A DNA stretch of 64,000 nucleotides from an uncultured Kordia sp. (GTDB lineage: Bacteria; Bacteroidota; Bacteroidia; Flavobacteriales; Flavobacteriaceae). A program made the position numbers and the translations under genes. Below, in pieces: positions 54,172 to 63,501 of the stretch. The notes beneath the pieces are model-generated. The model did not search any database, was not told the origin of the DNA, and saw only the letters and a program-made list of their open reading frames with translations. How positions within the stretch are numbered: position 1 is the stretch's first letter; each line of letters begins with the position of its first letter. Location: the NCBI RefSeq assembly GCF_947496985.1, contig NZ_CANMEZ010000006.1, positions 124,001-188,000 on the forward strand, read 5' to 3'.

Positions 54172-54927
54172 ATGATAAAAATCGTCATTTTAGGCGCTGG
54201 AAATATTGCGCAACATATATACAATGTGTTTCAGGCTGCTGAAATGCTAAATGTTGTTCAAGTGTATAACAGATCGAAAAAAGCGTTATCTTACTTTAGC
54301 GATGTTCCAACAACAACAAGTTTGAAAAATCTTGCGGAAGCAGATATTTATATAATTGCCGTTGCAGATGACGCCATTACAAGTATTGCCAACAAATTAC
54401 CGTTTACAGATCGTTTGGTAGCACATACTTCTGGAAGTGTACACATGCACGAATTACACAAAAAGAACAGACGCGGTGTATTTTATCCATTGCAAACGTT
54501 TACAAAAGGTGTTCACGTTGATTTTTCTGGTATTCCAATCTGTTTGGAAAGTGGTGAAAAAGCTGATTTTAAAACACTTAAATCTATTGCCGATGCCATT
54601 GGAAGTAATTCATACAAAATTAGTTCAGAGCAACGACGCGCTTTGCATGTTTCGGCTGTTTTTGTAAATAACTTTAGCAATCATCTATACAGAATTGCTC
54701 ATGAAATTTGCGAAACGAACAATGTTCCTTTTGAAATATTGAGCCCACTCATTCAAGAAACAGCAGATAAAATCAATACACTAACGCCATATATGGCACA
54801 AACTGGTCCGGCAAAACGTGGCGATCAGAAAACGATTGACAGTCATTTAGAAAAATTAGATAAAGACATTCATAAAGAAATATATACCTTGCTCACACAA
54901 TCAATTGCAAAAACGTATGGAAGATAA
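54172..54927 (+). CDS. DUF2520 protein, NAD(P)-binding Rossmann-type
   Basis: 251 residues. The N-terminal Rossmann domain reads KIVILGAGNIAQHIYNVF (G-x-G-x-x-A), similar to pyrroline-5-carboxylate reductase and F420-dependent NADP reductases. The DUF2520 C-terminal helical domain (about 130-251) includes SEQRRALHVSAVFVNNFSNH. Reaction unknown. The gene overlaps the downstream KdsC-like gene by 23 bp. Confidence 0.88.
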   Translation: MIKIVILGAGNIAQHIYNVFQAAEMLNVVQVYNRSKKALSYFSDVPTTTSLKNLAEADIYIIAVADDAITSIANKLPFTDRLVAHTSGSVHMHELHKKNRRGVFYPLQTFTKGVHVDFSGIPICLESGEKADFKTLKSIADAIGSNSYKISSEQRRALHVSAVFVNNFSNHLYRIAHEICETNNVPFEILSPLIQETADKINTLTPYMAQTGPAKRGDQKTIDSHLEKLDKDIHKEIYTLLTQSIAKTYGR

Positions 54928-55447
54928 AAGCTATAAAGAATATTTAAACCACATTAACACCTTTATTTTTGATGTTGATGGTGTATTGACAGATGGAACA
55001 GTTACCGTAACTTCTTCAGGCGAAATGCTTCGTCGCATGAACATAAAAGATGGATATGCATTAAAATCTGCTGTTGTAAATGGATATAATGTATGTATCA
55101 TTTCCGGTGGAACAAATGAAGGTGTTCGCAAGCGTTTACAAGGTTTAGGTATTACAGATATTTACTTAGGCGCGCATCAAAAAATAGAGCAACTAGATGA
55201 GTACATTGCAAAGAAAAATGTAAAGCTTGAAAACGTGTTGTACATGGGTGATGATATTCCTGATATTCCTGTGTTAAAACGTGTTGGCTTATCAACTTGC
55301 CCACAAGATGCCGCGTACGAAGTATTGGAAATTTGTAAATACATTTCACATGTTGATGGAGGAAAAGGTGCCGCTCGTGATGTTATTCGTCAAGTAATGA
55401 AAGTACAAGGAAAATGGGATGATAATTTTGATGCTAAGTACGATTAA
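54905..55447 (+). CDS. KdsC-like HAD phosphatase
   Basis: 180 residues. HAD motif I is IFDVDGVLTDGTVTV, with SGGTNEGVRKRLQ and YMGDDIPDIPVL (motif IV) later. This is the pattern of 3-deoxy-D-manno-octulosonate 8-phosphate phosphatase (LPS Kdo pathway). The ORF start overlaps the previous gene; the internal ATG at 54917 (MEDKSYKEYL) is a second possibility. It lies in a four-gene run (DUF2520, KdsC, UbiA, Maf) with gaps of 12 and 3 bp after it. Confidence 0.87.
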   Translation: MQKRMEDKSYKEYLNHINTFIFDVDGVLTDGTVTVTSSGEMLRRMNIKDGYALKSAVVNGYNVCIISGGTNEGVRKRLQGLGITDIYLGAHQKIEQLDEYIAKKNVKLENVLYMGDDIPDIPVLKRVGLSTCPQDAAYEVLEICKYISHVDGGKGAARDVIRQVMKVQGKWDDNFDAKYD

Positions 55448-55459
55448 ACAATAAAATTC

Positions 55460-56362
55460 ATGGCAAAGTTTTTACAACTTATTCGCTTCCCAAACTTGGT
55501 CATGATTGCCTTGACGCAATATTTATTTAAGTTTTTTTTAATCAATCCATATGCAAGTTATTCATTAGATTCACTTAGGTTTTTCTGTTTAGTTTTAGCT
55601 ACTGTTTGCATTGCCGCAGGCGGAAATATCATCAACGATATTTATGATGTAGAAACAGATCGTATCAATAAACCTCATAAAGTTTTTATTGATACTTTCA
55701 TCACTAAAAAGAACGCTTTTCTTCTTTATTTTATGTTCACTTTCGTGGGAATTGGTCTCGCAATCTATGTTGGTGGGATTAGTTTACCTGAAAATACTAC
55801 CATCTTTTTTGCAATTGCTTCGCTTCTATTTCTATATTCAAAATACTTAAAAAAGATAGCCCTCATTGGAAATATTGTCGTATCACTTTTAGTTGCTTCA
55901 AGTATTTTGATTTTAGCGTTTCCAATTTTCACAAAAAACAACTTATTCAGAAACGAACTTATAATCAGCGTATTACTTATCTACGCAAGTTTTGCCTTCT
56001 TAATCAATCTCATACGTGAATTGGTAAAAGACAATGAAGATGTAAATGGTGATTACAATGCTAATATGAAAACACTTTCTATTGTTTTAGGTAGAAATAG
56101 AGTCAATAAAATTGTTGCTGTTTTAGCAGGAATGCTCATTATTTTTATTCTCTATGTGATTAGTGAATACATGCAAGGAAAAACCATTACAACCGTGTAT
56201 GCATTACTAACTTTACTCTTACCTCTACTCTACTTTATCATTAAGGTATGGCAAGCAGATACAAAATGGGAATATAGAATACTTTCTTTTATATTAAAAA
56301 TAATCATGCTGTTTGGAATACTATCTGTCCTTGTATTTTATTATTTTGATCCTTTATTTTAA
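55460..56362 (+). CDS. UbiA-family prenyltransferase
   Basis: 300 residues with about eight membrane segments. The prenyl-diphosphate site NIINDIYDVETDRINKPHK gives the first Asp-rich motif; a second, weaker region follows (LIRELVKDNEDVNGDYN). Related to geranylgeranylglycerol-phosphate geranylgeranyltransferase-like members in Bacteroidota; the acceptor is unknown. It lies in the run DUF2520/KdsC/UbiA/Maf, 12 bp after the KdsC gene. Confidence 0.87.
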   Translation: MAKFLQLIRFPNLVMIALTQYLFKFFLINPYASYSLDSLRFFCLVLATVCIAAGGNIINDIYDVETDRINKPHKVFIDTFITKKNAFLLYFMFTFVGIGLAIYVGGISLPENTTIFFAIASLLFLYSKYLKKIALIGNIVVSLLVASSILILAFPIFTKNNLFRNELIISVLLIYASFAFLINLIRELVKDNEDVNGDYNANMKTLSIVLGRNRVNKIVAVLAGMLIIFILYVISEYMQGKTITTVYALLTLLLPLLYFIIKVWQADTKWEYRILSFILKIIMLFGILSVLVFYYFDPLF

Positions 56363-56365
56363 ATT

Positions 56366-56959
56366 ATGTTAGACAAACTTTCTTCAATATATCATATCAT
56401 TTTAGCTTCTGGTTCGCCAAGAAGGCAACAGTTTTTTAAAGATTTAGGCTTAACATTTGAAATCAGGTTGAAATCGGTGGATGAAGTATATCCTGATCAT
56501 TTACAACATCATGAAATTTCAGATTATTTAGCAAAATTGAAAGCATCTGTTTTTATAAATGATTTAAAAGAAAACGAAATATTAGTTACTTCAGATACAG
56601 TGGTTTGGCACGAAGGTGTTTCACTTGCAAAACCAAAAGATGCGCAAGAAGCATTTGATATGATTAAAGTCATGAGCGGAAAAAGTCATGAAGTAATTAC
56701 GTCAGTTTGCTTTACAACGGCAACTTCTCAAAAAGTAGTGCATGAAGTTACAAAAGTTACTTTTGAAGACATGACAGATGATGAAATTTGGTATTATGTA
56801 AACAACTTCAAACCATTTGATAAAGCTGGCGCGTACGGAATTCAGGAATGGATTGGTTATACAAAAGTTGCACGAATTGAAGGTTCTTATGCTAATGTAG
56901 TTGGCTTACCAACACATTTAGTATATAAAGTATTTTCAGAAATTGAAACTTTGTTTTGA
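56366..56959 (+). CDS. Maf-family nucleoside-triphosphate pyrophosphatase
   Basis: 197 residues. Hydrolyses dTTP/UTP or modified nucleotides to monophosphates. Motifs: ILASGSPRRQQFFKDLGL (7-25), SDTVVWHEG, KPKDAQEAFDMIKVMSGKSH, and FDKAGAYGIQEWIG. It starts 3 bp after the UbiA gene. The QEW element suggests a YhdE-type (dTTP/UTP) rather than YceF-type enzyme, though this is inferential. Confidence 0.92.
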   Translation: MLDKLSSIYHIILASGSPRRQQFFKDLGLTFEIRLKSVDEVYPDHLQHHEISDYLAKLKASVFINDLKENEILVTSDTVVWHEGVSLAKPKDAQEAFDMIKVMSGKSHEVITSVCFTTATSQKVVHEVTKVTFEDMTDDEIWYYVNNFKPFDKAGAYGIQEWIGYTKVARIEGSYANVVGLPTHLVYKVFSEIETLF

Positions 56960-56976
56960 TTGAAGTTTAATAAATA

Positions 56977-57723
56977 CTACTTACCTATTTTTTCTTTCAA
57001 AATCTCTCGTTCTTTACTTTTAAACGACATATTCTGATTGTCCATATATTTCAAGGCTTTTAAGGCTTTCTCGTTTTCATTAAGTTTTATATGAATTAAT
57101 GCGCCATACCAATAAATTTGTGGAGAAAATCTTGTTGTATCATGTTTGATGCTTCTCAATATAGAAATTGCTTCTTCTTCATTTCCTAAATTCAAGAAAC
57201 TCATGGCTTTGTAAAATGAAATTTCTGTTTTTTGTATTTCATTTATATCTGAAACCTCTTCAAATTTTTCTATTGCTAGCGTGTAATCTTCTATTTCATA
57301 CGCATACAAAGCATCCGTTAACGTACTGGAAACATCGTTACTTCGTTTTACAGGTGCCAATGCATTTGGATACGGTTCAAAATATGTAGCATATAAGGTT
57401 TCATTACTATTTCCTAGTTGAATAAAATAATTTCCTATCAATCCGAAAAATAAAATTAAACCTATCGCAATTGCCAAACGTTTGTAGTTTCGAGAAGGTT
57501 TTACTGTAATAGTTGTATTTTCCTGTATAGCTTCAAGTTGTTGCAATTGTGATTTGAGTTCGTCCTTTTCATGGGAACTAATAGCAGCTTGAACGTTTTT
57601 AAATTCAGCCACAGCTTTTACAAACTCAGGATCATTTTTTAGCAAAGCATCAAATTTTCCCTTTTCAGTTTCGTTTAAACGTCCGTGAATATATTTCTGA
57701 ATCAATTCATCTTTTTCCATCAA
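56977..57723 (-). CDS. Putative anti-sigma-like membrane protein with TPR domain
   Basis: 248 residues. The N-terminal part (KDELIQKYIHGRLNETEKGK) resembles the zinc-less anti-sigma N-terminal helices seen in FecR-type partners. One membrane span (about 86-103) is followed by a TPR-like periplasmic domain (YEIEDYTLAIEKFEEV; SFLNLGNEEEAISILRSI). It starts directly after the ECF sigma stop codon (57723/57724), so the two are coupled. It probably restrains the sigma factor; the signal is unknown. Confidence 0.72.
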   Translation of the reverse strand: MMEKDELIQKYIHGRLNETEKGKFDALLKNDPEFVKAVAEFKNVQAAISSHEKDELKSQLQQLEAIQENTTITVKPSRNYKRLAIAIGLILFFGLIGNYFIQLGNSNETLYATYFEPYPNALAPVKRSNDVSSTLTDALYAYEIEDYTLAIEKFEEVSDINEIQKTEISFYKAMSFLNLGNEEEAISILRSIKHDTTRFSPQIYWYGALIHIKLNENEKALKALKYMDNQNMSFKSKEREILKEKIGK

Positions 57724-58263
57724 TCAATCTTTCTTTATCAGCGTTATCAACTTCTTCAAACACCTTGATTTATGACTCTTTACTGTATTTTCATCTTTAT
57801 ATTGTGTCTGCGATACAATCTCTTTAATACTTAATCCACGATAATAAAACAATCGTAAAATGTGCTGACAGCTTTCTCCTAAATGTCCAAAATATTTTCG
57901 TAACTGTAGTTGTTCTTCAGACAAAATACTTTCGGTCAACTCTATTTCTTCATAATCATCTTCAACCACAACAGCTCCAACCAATTGTTTTTGCTCTTTT
58001 AAACGATCGTAAATTTTATGTTTCCCAATACTAAACAAATAAGTTTTTAAACTGCTTCCGTTTAATTCTGTTTGTTTTTGGGTAAAATTTTGATACATCG
58101 CAATGACACTATCTTGATATACATCAATTAAATCTTCTCGATCTAACTGAAAACGCAATCCATAATTCACAAAAGCATCTTTATAATTGAGATACACTTC
58201 TTCCAACGCTTTTTTATCATCATTGCGCAGTCGGGTTTGTAAATCTACTTGTTGTTTTTCCAT
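57724..58263 (-). CDS. ECF-type RNA polymerase sigma factor
   Basis: 179 residues. Region 2 includes NYGLRFQLDREDLIDVYQDSVIAMY; region 4 includes LGESCQHILRLFYYRGLSIKEIVSQTQYKDENTVKSH with the HTH. Coupled to the putative anti-sigma gene downstream. Divergent from the DUF4412 gene; a 13-bp inverted repeat lies in the 111-bp intergenic region. Confidence 0.92.
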   Translation of the reverse strand: MEKQQVDLQTRLRNDDKKALEEVYLNYKDAFVNYGLRFQLDREDLIDVYQDSVIAMYQNFTQKQTELNGSSLKTYLFSIGKHKIYDRLKEQKQLVGAVVVEDDYEEIELTESILSEEQLQLRKYFGHLGESCQHILRLFYYRGLSIKEIVSQTQYKDENTVKSHKSRCLKKLITLIKKD

Positions 58264-58281
58264 TTAGTCTGAACTCAAAAC

Positions 58282-58334
58282 AAAAGGTTAACACTATGAT
58301 TTAAAATTTTATTTCACTTCCGTGTTAACCTTTT
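58282..58334. promoter_or_regulatory. 13-bp perfect inverted repeat AAAAGGTTAACAC/GTGTTAACCTTTT
   Basis: Arms 58282-58294 and 58322-58334 with a 27-base spacer, in the divergent region between the ECF sigma and DUF4412 genes. The right arm is 40 bp upstream of the DUF4412 start, a suitable -35 position; the left arm is only 19 bp from the sigma start codon. It could be an ECF promoter/operator pair or a 5'-leader stem-loop. Confidence 0.5.
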
Positions 58335-58374
58335 CCAACGTAAATATATAAAGAGGAAATGAAACCTAATAACG

Positions 58375-59142
58375 ATGAAAACAATTTTTAAAATAAGTCT
58401 GTGTATTGCTCTGTTTTTTGCGTGTCAAACAAGTCATGCACAACTATTAAAACGCATTCAGGAAAAAGTAGAAAACAAAGCAGAACAAAAAGCAATGGAA
58501 GAAGCTGAAAAAGCGGCTGATAAAATGCTTGACAATATGTTAGGCAACAAGAAGAAGGAACAAAAAAACGCAAAAAAAAGTAACGATTCATACACCTTCA
58601 ATCAAAGCATAACGGTAGAAATTGAAACTAAAGGAAATGAAAAAGCTCAACTTGATTTTCTGTTTGATAGTAAAAATTCAAATCTCATGTGCATGAAATT
58701 AAATACAGAAGAAGATGCTTCTGCTGGAGAAGTATATGCCGTAATTACACCAAACTCAAGTACAATGTTTATGAGTATGCCTGGCATGAAAATCAAGAAA
58801 AAAGTTTCTAAAGAAGAAATGGGAAGCATTGATTATACCTCAAAAGTGCCACAAAAAAGTGATTTGGTCAAAACTGGAAAAACAAAAAAGATTCTTGGCT
58901 ATACCTGTTACGAATATTTCTATGAGAATGAAGGTGGAAAAGTACATGCTTGGGTTACTACAGATTTTCCAATACAAGGGAAATTCATTCCAATTTTAGG
59001 CATGAAAGAAAATGGTCCGTTTGAAGGATTTGTGATGGAGTTACAGTTTGAAGGCAACAACGAGAAGAGTTCCATGAAAGTCATTAAACTAGATACAAAT
59101 ACGAATATAAAAATAGACGCAAACGCTTATACGTCAATGTAA
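58375..59142 (+). CDS. DUF4412-type exported protein
   Basis: 255 residues. Signal peptide MKTIFKISLCIALFFACQTS with HAQ cleavage, then a charged helix (RIQEKVENKAEQKAMEEAEK), and a beta-rich domain typical of DUF4412 (PGMKIKKKVSKEEMG; KKILGYTCYEYFYENEGGKV; WVTTDFPIQGKFIPILG). Function unknown. Two further exported genes follow in the same direction (gaps 10 and 20 bp), so it heads an operon probably linked to the ECF system. Confidence 0.85.
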   Translation: MKTIFKISLCIALFFACQTSHAQLLKRIQEKVENKAEQKAMEEAEKAADKMLDNMLGNKKKEQKNAKKSNDSYTFNQSITVEIETKGNEKAQLDFLFDSKNSNLMCMKLNTEEDASAGEVYAVITPNSSTMFMSMPGMKIKKKVSKEEMGSIDYTSKVPQKSDLVKTGKTKKILGYTCYEYFYENEGGKVHAWVTTDFPIQGKFIPILGMKENGPFEGFVMELQFEGNNEKSSMKVIKLDTNTNIKIDANAYTSM

Positions 59143-59152
59143 AAACAAACTC

Positions 59153-59704
59153 ATGAAAAAACTATTCTTATTCATATGCATTCTAACTGCATTCTGTTTT
59201 ACCACAGAAAAAAAACACTTCATTACAGTAACATTTAGCGATGGCCCATTAAAAGGCACGCATACATTTTATCCTGAAAAAGGAAATTATGCAAGTCAGG
59301 CTAACATTGAGTTTTTTGAAGGCACATGCAATGTAAACGCTTCCAAGTTAATGACAACAGACGGTTTTCAAATTCACTATATCAATCGCTATTTTTTGGG
59401 AGAAGCCACTAATGGGAAGCACCAACCAAAATCAAGCACTTCAGGTTGTGGAAGCATTAATTTCATTGACCTGAATAATAGTAAAAGTTACAAACGTATT
59501 GATGGCGATTTTACGGGTTGTACAACTACAAATATTACAAAAGTGAGTGATTGGAAAGAAGGAATTGTCAAAAAAAGAAGAACCGTTTCAGGTAATTTTG
59601 AAGACACTGCTACACTCAGAATTCGTATGGATGATGGATCTAAAAAAACAATTACAACAAACGTAAAAGTTGAATTTACGGTAAACCAATCTAGAAGAAA
59701 ATAA
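59153..59704 (+). CDS. Exported protein of unknown function
   Basis: 183 residues. Signal peptide MKKLFLFICILTAFCFT. The mature domain is beta-rich with KHFITVTFSDGPLKGTHTFY, three Cys (GTCNV, SGCGS, GCTT) and a basic end (VNQSRRK). No family is recognised. Probably part of the DUF4412 operon. Confidence 0.7.
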   Translation: MKKLFLFICILTAFCFTTEKKHFITVTFSDGPLKGTHTFYPEKGNYASQANIEFFEGTCNVNASKLMTTDGFQIHYINRYFLGEATNGKHQPKSSTSGCGSINFIDLNNSKSYKRIDGDFTGCTTTNITKVSDWKEGIVKKRRTVSGNFEDTATLRIRMDDGSKKTITTNVKVEFTVNQSRRK

Positions 59705-59724
59705 CGCCTTAAAAATTAAACACT

Positions 59725-61443
59725 ATGAAAAAAACACTACTCTTTCTAATCTTTTGTCTAACAGGTTATATTGTAAATGCACAATATGACTTTGAAGAAT
59801 TAGAAATAAACCCTAATTCCAATGGAGACTCTTCTCCACATAGTTTTGTAGAATTTAATGGAGAAATTTACTTTAATGCCTTTAATGATAATTCTGGTAG
59901 AGAATTATGGAAAACAGACGGTACACAAGCTGGTACAACATTAGTTAAAGACCTATATACAGGCACAAGTTTTTTTCAGCAAAATAGTGGAGATCCTAGG
60001 CGATTAACTGTGTTAAATGGTGAATTGTTTTTTACTGCCAAAACCAGTGCTGAAGGTAGAGAGTTATGGAAAACAGATGGTACTGAAGCAGGTACAGTAA
60101 TAGTTAAAGACATTTTAACTGGTGTTGGAGATGGAGTAGTTTCAGGCTACCAACCTTTTACAATCTTTAACAATAAAATTGTATTTATAGCAGATGAACC
60201 TGGAACTTCTAATACGTATCTGTATGAATCTGATGGAACCTATACTGGTACAAAACCCATTTCAACATTAGCTCAAATGTGGTTTAGTTCTCAGATAGAA
60301 TCTGATATATGTATCTATAATAATTCTTTAATCTTTGAAGGTAGAAACTCAAATGGAGCTAATTTAGGGAGAGAATTATGGAAAACAGACGGTACACAAG
60401 CTGGTACAACATTAGTTAAAGATATTAATCCTGGTTCTTCCAATTCGTTTCCAAGAGAAATGACAGTTTTTAATAACATTGTGTATTTTCATGTAGAAGA
60501 TAATACACATGGTGATGAACTCTGGCAAACCGATGGTACACTGGCTGGAACTATACTTGTAAAAGATATCAACCCTGGAGCTTCAGGAGGCATTGGAAGC
60601 CATGCAAAATTCACTGAATTTAACAGTAGGTTATATTTTTTAGCAGACGATGGCATTCATGGCAGAGAAATCTGGCTTACAGATGGAACTGAGTTAGGTA
60701 CTGAAATGCTTTTAGATATAAATTCAACAGGAAACCAATGGTCTATTCCCATAGGAGATGGTACACAACAAACTTTTTATGTATTCCAGAACAAATTATA
60801 CTTTAAAGCTACTGACAGTTTTAACGGAGGAAATATTGCAGACAACATAGAACCTTGGGAGAGTGATGGAACGGCTTCTGGTACTAATATGATTAGCGAT
60901 TTAAATACTTCTGGAAACTCTATGAATCAATACAACTATTTTATTGGTCACAATAACAAGATTTTCTTTACTACGAATGATTTTAGTAATGCAACATTAG
61001 GAAACCTATATGTATATGACTTGATGAACACTCCAATAAAAATTTCACCACCAAACACAACGGCAACAGATGTAGGTACTGATTTTCTTAGGCCTATTAT
61101 CTTTAATGAAAGCTTATATATAAGCGCTTCTTTTGAAATTAACAACGTAGCTAAAGGATCTGAATTATGGAAAATATCAGACAACACATTGAGTATTGAA
61201 ATTATAGAGGAGGAAAAAATTTCTATCTACCCAAACCCAACATCTTCAACATTAAAAATTAATTTTTCTAATGACCATACTATAAAATCGGTAAAACTAT
61301 ACAATGTAAGAGGGCAAAAAATGACTTTCAATTTTGACAAACAGAACAATATAATTGATGTTAGAGATCTTGCTAAAGGCGTTTACATTTTGAATATACA
61401 GACTGAGAATAAAGTAATCACTAAAAAAATCATTAAAGAATAA
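59725..61443 (+). CDS. T9SS-exported ELWxxDGT-repeat protein
   Basis: 572 residues. Signal peptide MKKTLLFLIFCLTGYIVNAQ. Seven or so ELWxTDGT.AGT.LVKDI repeats (for example RELWKTDGTQAGTTLVKDI) that form a beta-propeller-like module; a T9SS C-terminal sorting domain (IYPNPTSSTLKINFS; VRDLAKGVYILNIQTENK). Surface-exposed or secreted; binding partner unknown. DNA of the repeat units is partly identical (for example 59906-59960 and 60372-60422). Confidence 0.92.
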   Translation: MKKTLLFLIFCLTGYIVNAQYDFEELEINPNSNGDSSPHSFVEFNGEIYFNAFNDNSGRELWKTDGTQAGTTLVKDLYTGTSFFQQNSGDPRRLTVLNGELFFTAKTSAEGRELWKTDGTEAGTVIVKDILTGVGDGVVSGYQPFTIFNNKIVFIADEPGTSNTYLYESDGTYTGTKPISTLAQMWFSSQIESDICIYNNSLIFEGRNSNGANLGRELWKTDGTQAGTTLVKDINPGSSNSFPREMTVFNNIVYFHVEDNTHGDELWQTDGTLAGTILVKDINPGASGGIGSHAKFTEFNSRLYFLADDGIHGREIWLTDGTELGTEMLLDINSTGNQWSIPIGDGTQQTFYVFQNKLYFKATDSFNGGNIADNIEPWESDGTASGTNMISDLNTSGNSMNQYNYFIGHNNKIFFTTNDFSNATLGNLYVYDLMNTPIKISPPNTTATDVGTDFLRPIIFNESLYISASFEINNVAKGSELWKISDNTLSIEIIEEEKISIYPNPTSSTLKINFSNDHTIKSVKLYNVRGQKMTFNFDKQNNIIDVRDLAKGVYILNIQTENKVITKKIIKE

Positions 61444-61454
61444 CAATCATTAAC

Positions 61455-63491
61455 ATGAACTCACAAATGAAAACAAGATATTTATTGCTCTTTCTAATGA
61501 TTTTTTCTACTGGAACTAGCTTTTCACAAACACGTGGCATCAACTATAAGGCTGTCATTACGAACAATAACGGAACTCCATTAGCAAACCAAGCAATCCT
61601 AGTTCAGTTTACTATACTGGAAGGCAATATGGCTATAAATGAAGTTTATAAAGAGTCGCACACAACCACAACAAATGCAAACGGAATTGTAATTGTAAAT
61701 ATTGGTGAAGGTGTAAATATTTCAGGAGATTTTCAAACCATAAATTGGGGATTTGACACACATTTTGTAAAAACAGAAATTGATACGGGAAGTGGTTTTG
61801 TTGATTTTGGGACAACCGAATTCAAAACAGTTCCGTACGCATTACATGCAGAAACGGTAAGTCCGACAGGAGATGTGAGTCCTTTTTCAGAATCCGCATC
61901 AAATAGAATTACAGCAGCAAATACAAATGCAGATTTTGTAGTAGGAAGCACAAGTACTGAAGATGAAAACAATATCAATTTAGACAGTCGCTTATTTTTC
62001 GATAAAACGAAAGTGGCATTTAGAGCTGGCGCAGTTGATGGAACACAATGGAATGATGCAAATCGCGGATTATATTCATTTGCAGGCGGAAGAAACAATA
62101 CGGCAAATGGAGTTGCTTCGACTGCTTTTGGTGTAAATAATCAAGTTGCTGGTTCAAACGCTTTAGTTTTGGGAAGTCAAAATACAGTCAATGGTTCTAA
62201 CTCTTTAGTTGCTGGTTCTGGAAATATATCTAGCAATCAAATTAATGCGCAAACGGTATTAGGAAAATGGAATGAAGTTGAAACCGACGCATTGCTTATC
62301 ATTGGAAACGGTAGCAATGATGCAACAAGGAAAAATATATTGAGTGTAAAATCTGACGGAAATATCATTGCAAATGATTTAGCTGTGGCTGACATTACAC
62401 AACCTAATGCTTTAGTCACAAAAGCTTATGTAGATGCCAACTCAGGAACTGTTAGTACTGGATTAGAACAACTCGATGAAGGTAATGGAAATGGTTGGCG
62501 ATTGATTGGACAAGATGCAAACAATTATGGAAATATTGGTTTTAATGCTGTTGATTTTTCTACTAGTACTATATCATCAACTGTACTTGGTACTTCAGGG
62601 AATTACGCAGCTGCTTTTGGACTTAATACAAGGGCTTCTGGTAATAGATCTTTTGCATCTGGTCATGATACACAAGCTACAGGTTTAATTTCGACAGCAA
62701 TGGGATTAGATAGCGAAGCATCTGGAAGCTACGCAACTGCACTTGGTTGGGATACTACTGCTTCTGGCGTAGCTTCCACTGCTCTTGGTGATGACACAAT
62801 AGCCTCAGGTACGGGTTCAACTGCGCTAGGTTCCTTTAATGTAGATGATAGCAACGCAAAGTTTATGGTTGGAAATGGTAGTCTTTCTAATAGAAATACA
62901 GCCTTTAAAATAATGAACTCTGGAGTCGTGAATATTGATAATTTAACAGGAACAGGTACACGTAATGTTAGTGTTGATGCAAGTGGAAATCTTTTAGCAA
63001 CAACTACCGAAAAAAGTGAAATTTTAGTCATTAGCCCTTTTGATTTTAATAAAGAAAATATAGTTGGTGGTATTACCATGACTAGACATAGAATTGATGG
63101 TGCTTATATTGACGTACCAGGTGATGTATCAGAAATTTACGCTCCTATACAATTTCCAAAAGATGCTACCATAACTACTGTAGAATTTATTTATACAGAC
63201 TCAAATACAACTACAGGAACCGCATTAGAATTTAGTATCGGATTTCAACAATTTAATGCTTCTAACAATAGTACACAATCCTTTTTTGTGGCTGGAACTC
63301 AATTAAATACTGACAGTTACAGTCCTGCAAACCGAATTGCTACAGCAAACAATGTAAATTTTCCTATCTCAGGATTTAATTCTAGTACGTATAGAGCGTA
63401 TTATGTCCGTATTAAACCCGTTTCAGGCGGTTCTTGGTCTGGAACCTCCGACACAGCCATTCAACAAGTTAGAATACATTACACATATTAA
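61455..63491 (+). CDS. Exported trimeric YadA-head-like repeat protein
   Basis: 678 residues. The more likely start is the ATG at 61467 (MKTRYLLLFLMIF) with signal peptide ending SFSQ. After a carrier domain like the tail-fibre/GLUG N-termini (GINYKAVITNNNGTPLANQ...), two stretches of YadA-like head repeats appear (AFGVNNQVAGSNALVLGSQN; AMGLDSEASGSYATALGWD). A C-terminal beta-rich domain ends in QQVRIHYTY, with no T9SS sorting motif recognised. Left-handed beta-roll repeats suggest a surface fibre or adhesin. It follows the ELWxxDGT gene by 11 bp. Confidence 0.85.
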   Translation: MNSQMKTRYLLLFLMIFSTGTSFSQTRGINYKAVITNNNGTPLANQAILVQFTILEGNMAINEVYKESHTTTTNANGIVIVNIGEGVNISGDFQTINWGFDTHFVKTEIDTGSGFVDFGTTEFKTVPYALHAETVSPTGDVSPFSESASNRITAANTNADFVVGSTSTEDENNINLDSRLFFDKTKVAFRAGAVDGTQWNDANRGLYSFAGGRNNTANGVASTAFGVNNQVAGSNALVLGSQNTVNGSNSLVAGSGNISSNQINAQTVLGKWNEVETDALLIIGNGSNDATRKNILSVKSDGNIIANDLAVADITQPNALVTKAYVDANSGTVSTGLEQLDEGNGNGWRLIGQDANNYGNIGFNAVDFSTSTISSTVLGTSGNYAAAFGLNTRASGNRSFASGHDTQATGLISTAMGLDSEASGSYATALGWDTTASGVASTALGDDTIASGTGSTALGSFNVDDSNAKFMVGNGSLSNRNTAFKIMNSGVVNIDNLTGTGTRNVSVDASGNLLATTTEKSEILVISPFDFNKENIVGGITMTRHRIDGAYIDVPGDVSEIYAPIQFPKDATITTVEFIYTDSNTTTGTALEFSIGFQQFNASNNSTQSFFVAGTQLNTDSYSPANRIATANNVNFPISGFNSSTYRAYYVRIKPVSGGSWSGTSDTAIQQVRIHYTY

Positions 63492-63501
63492 AAACAAGAT
63501 T

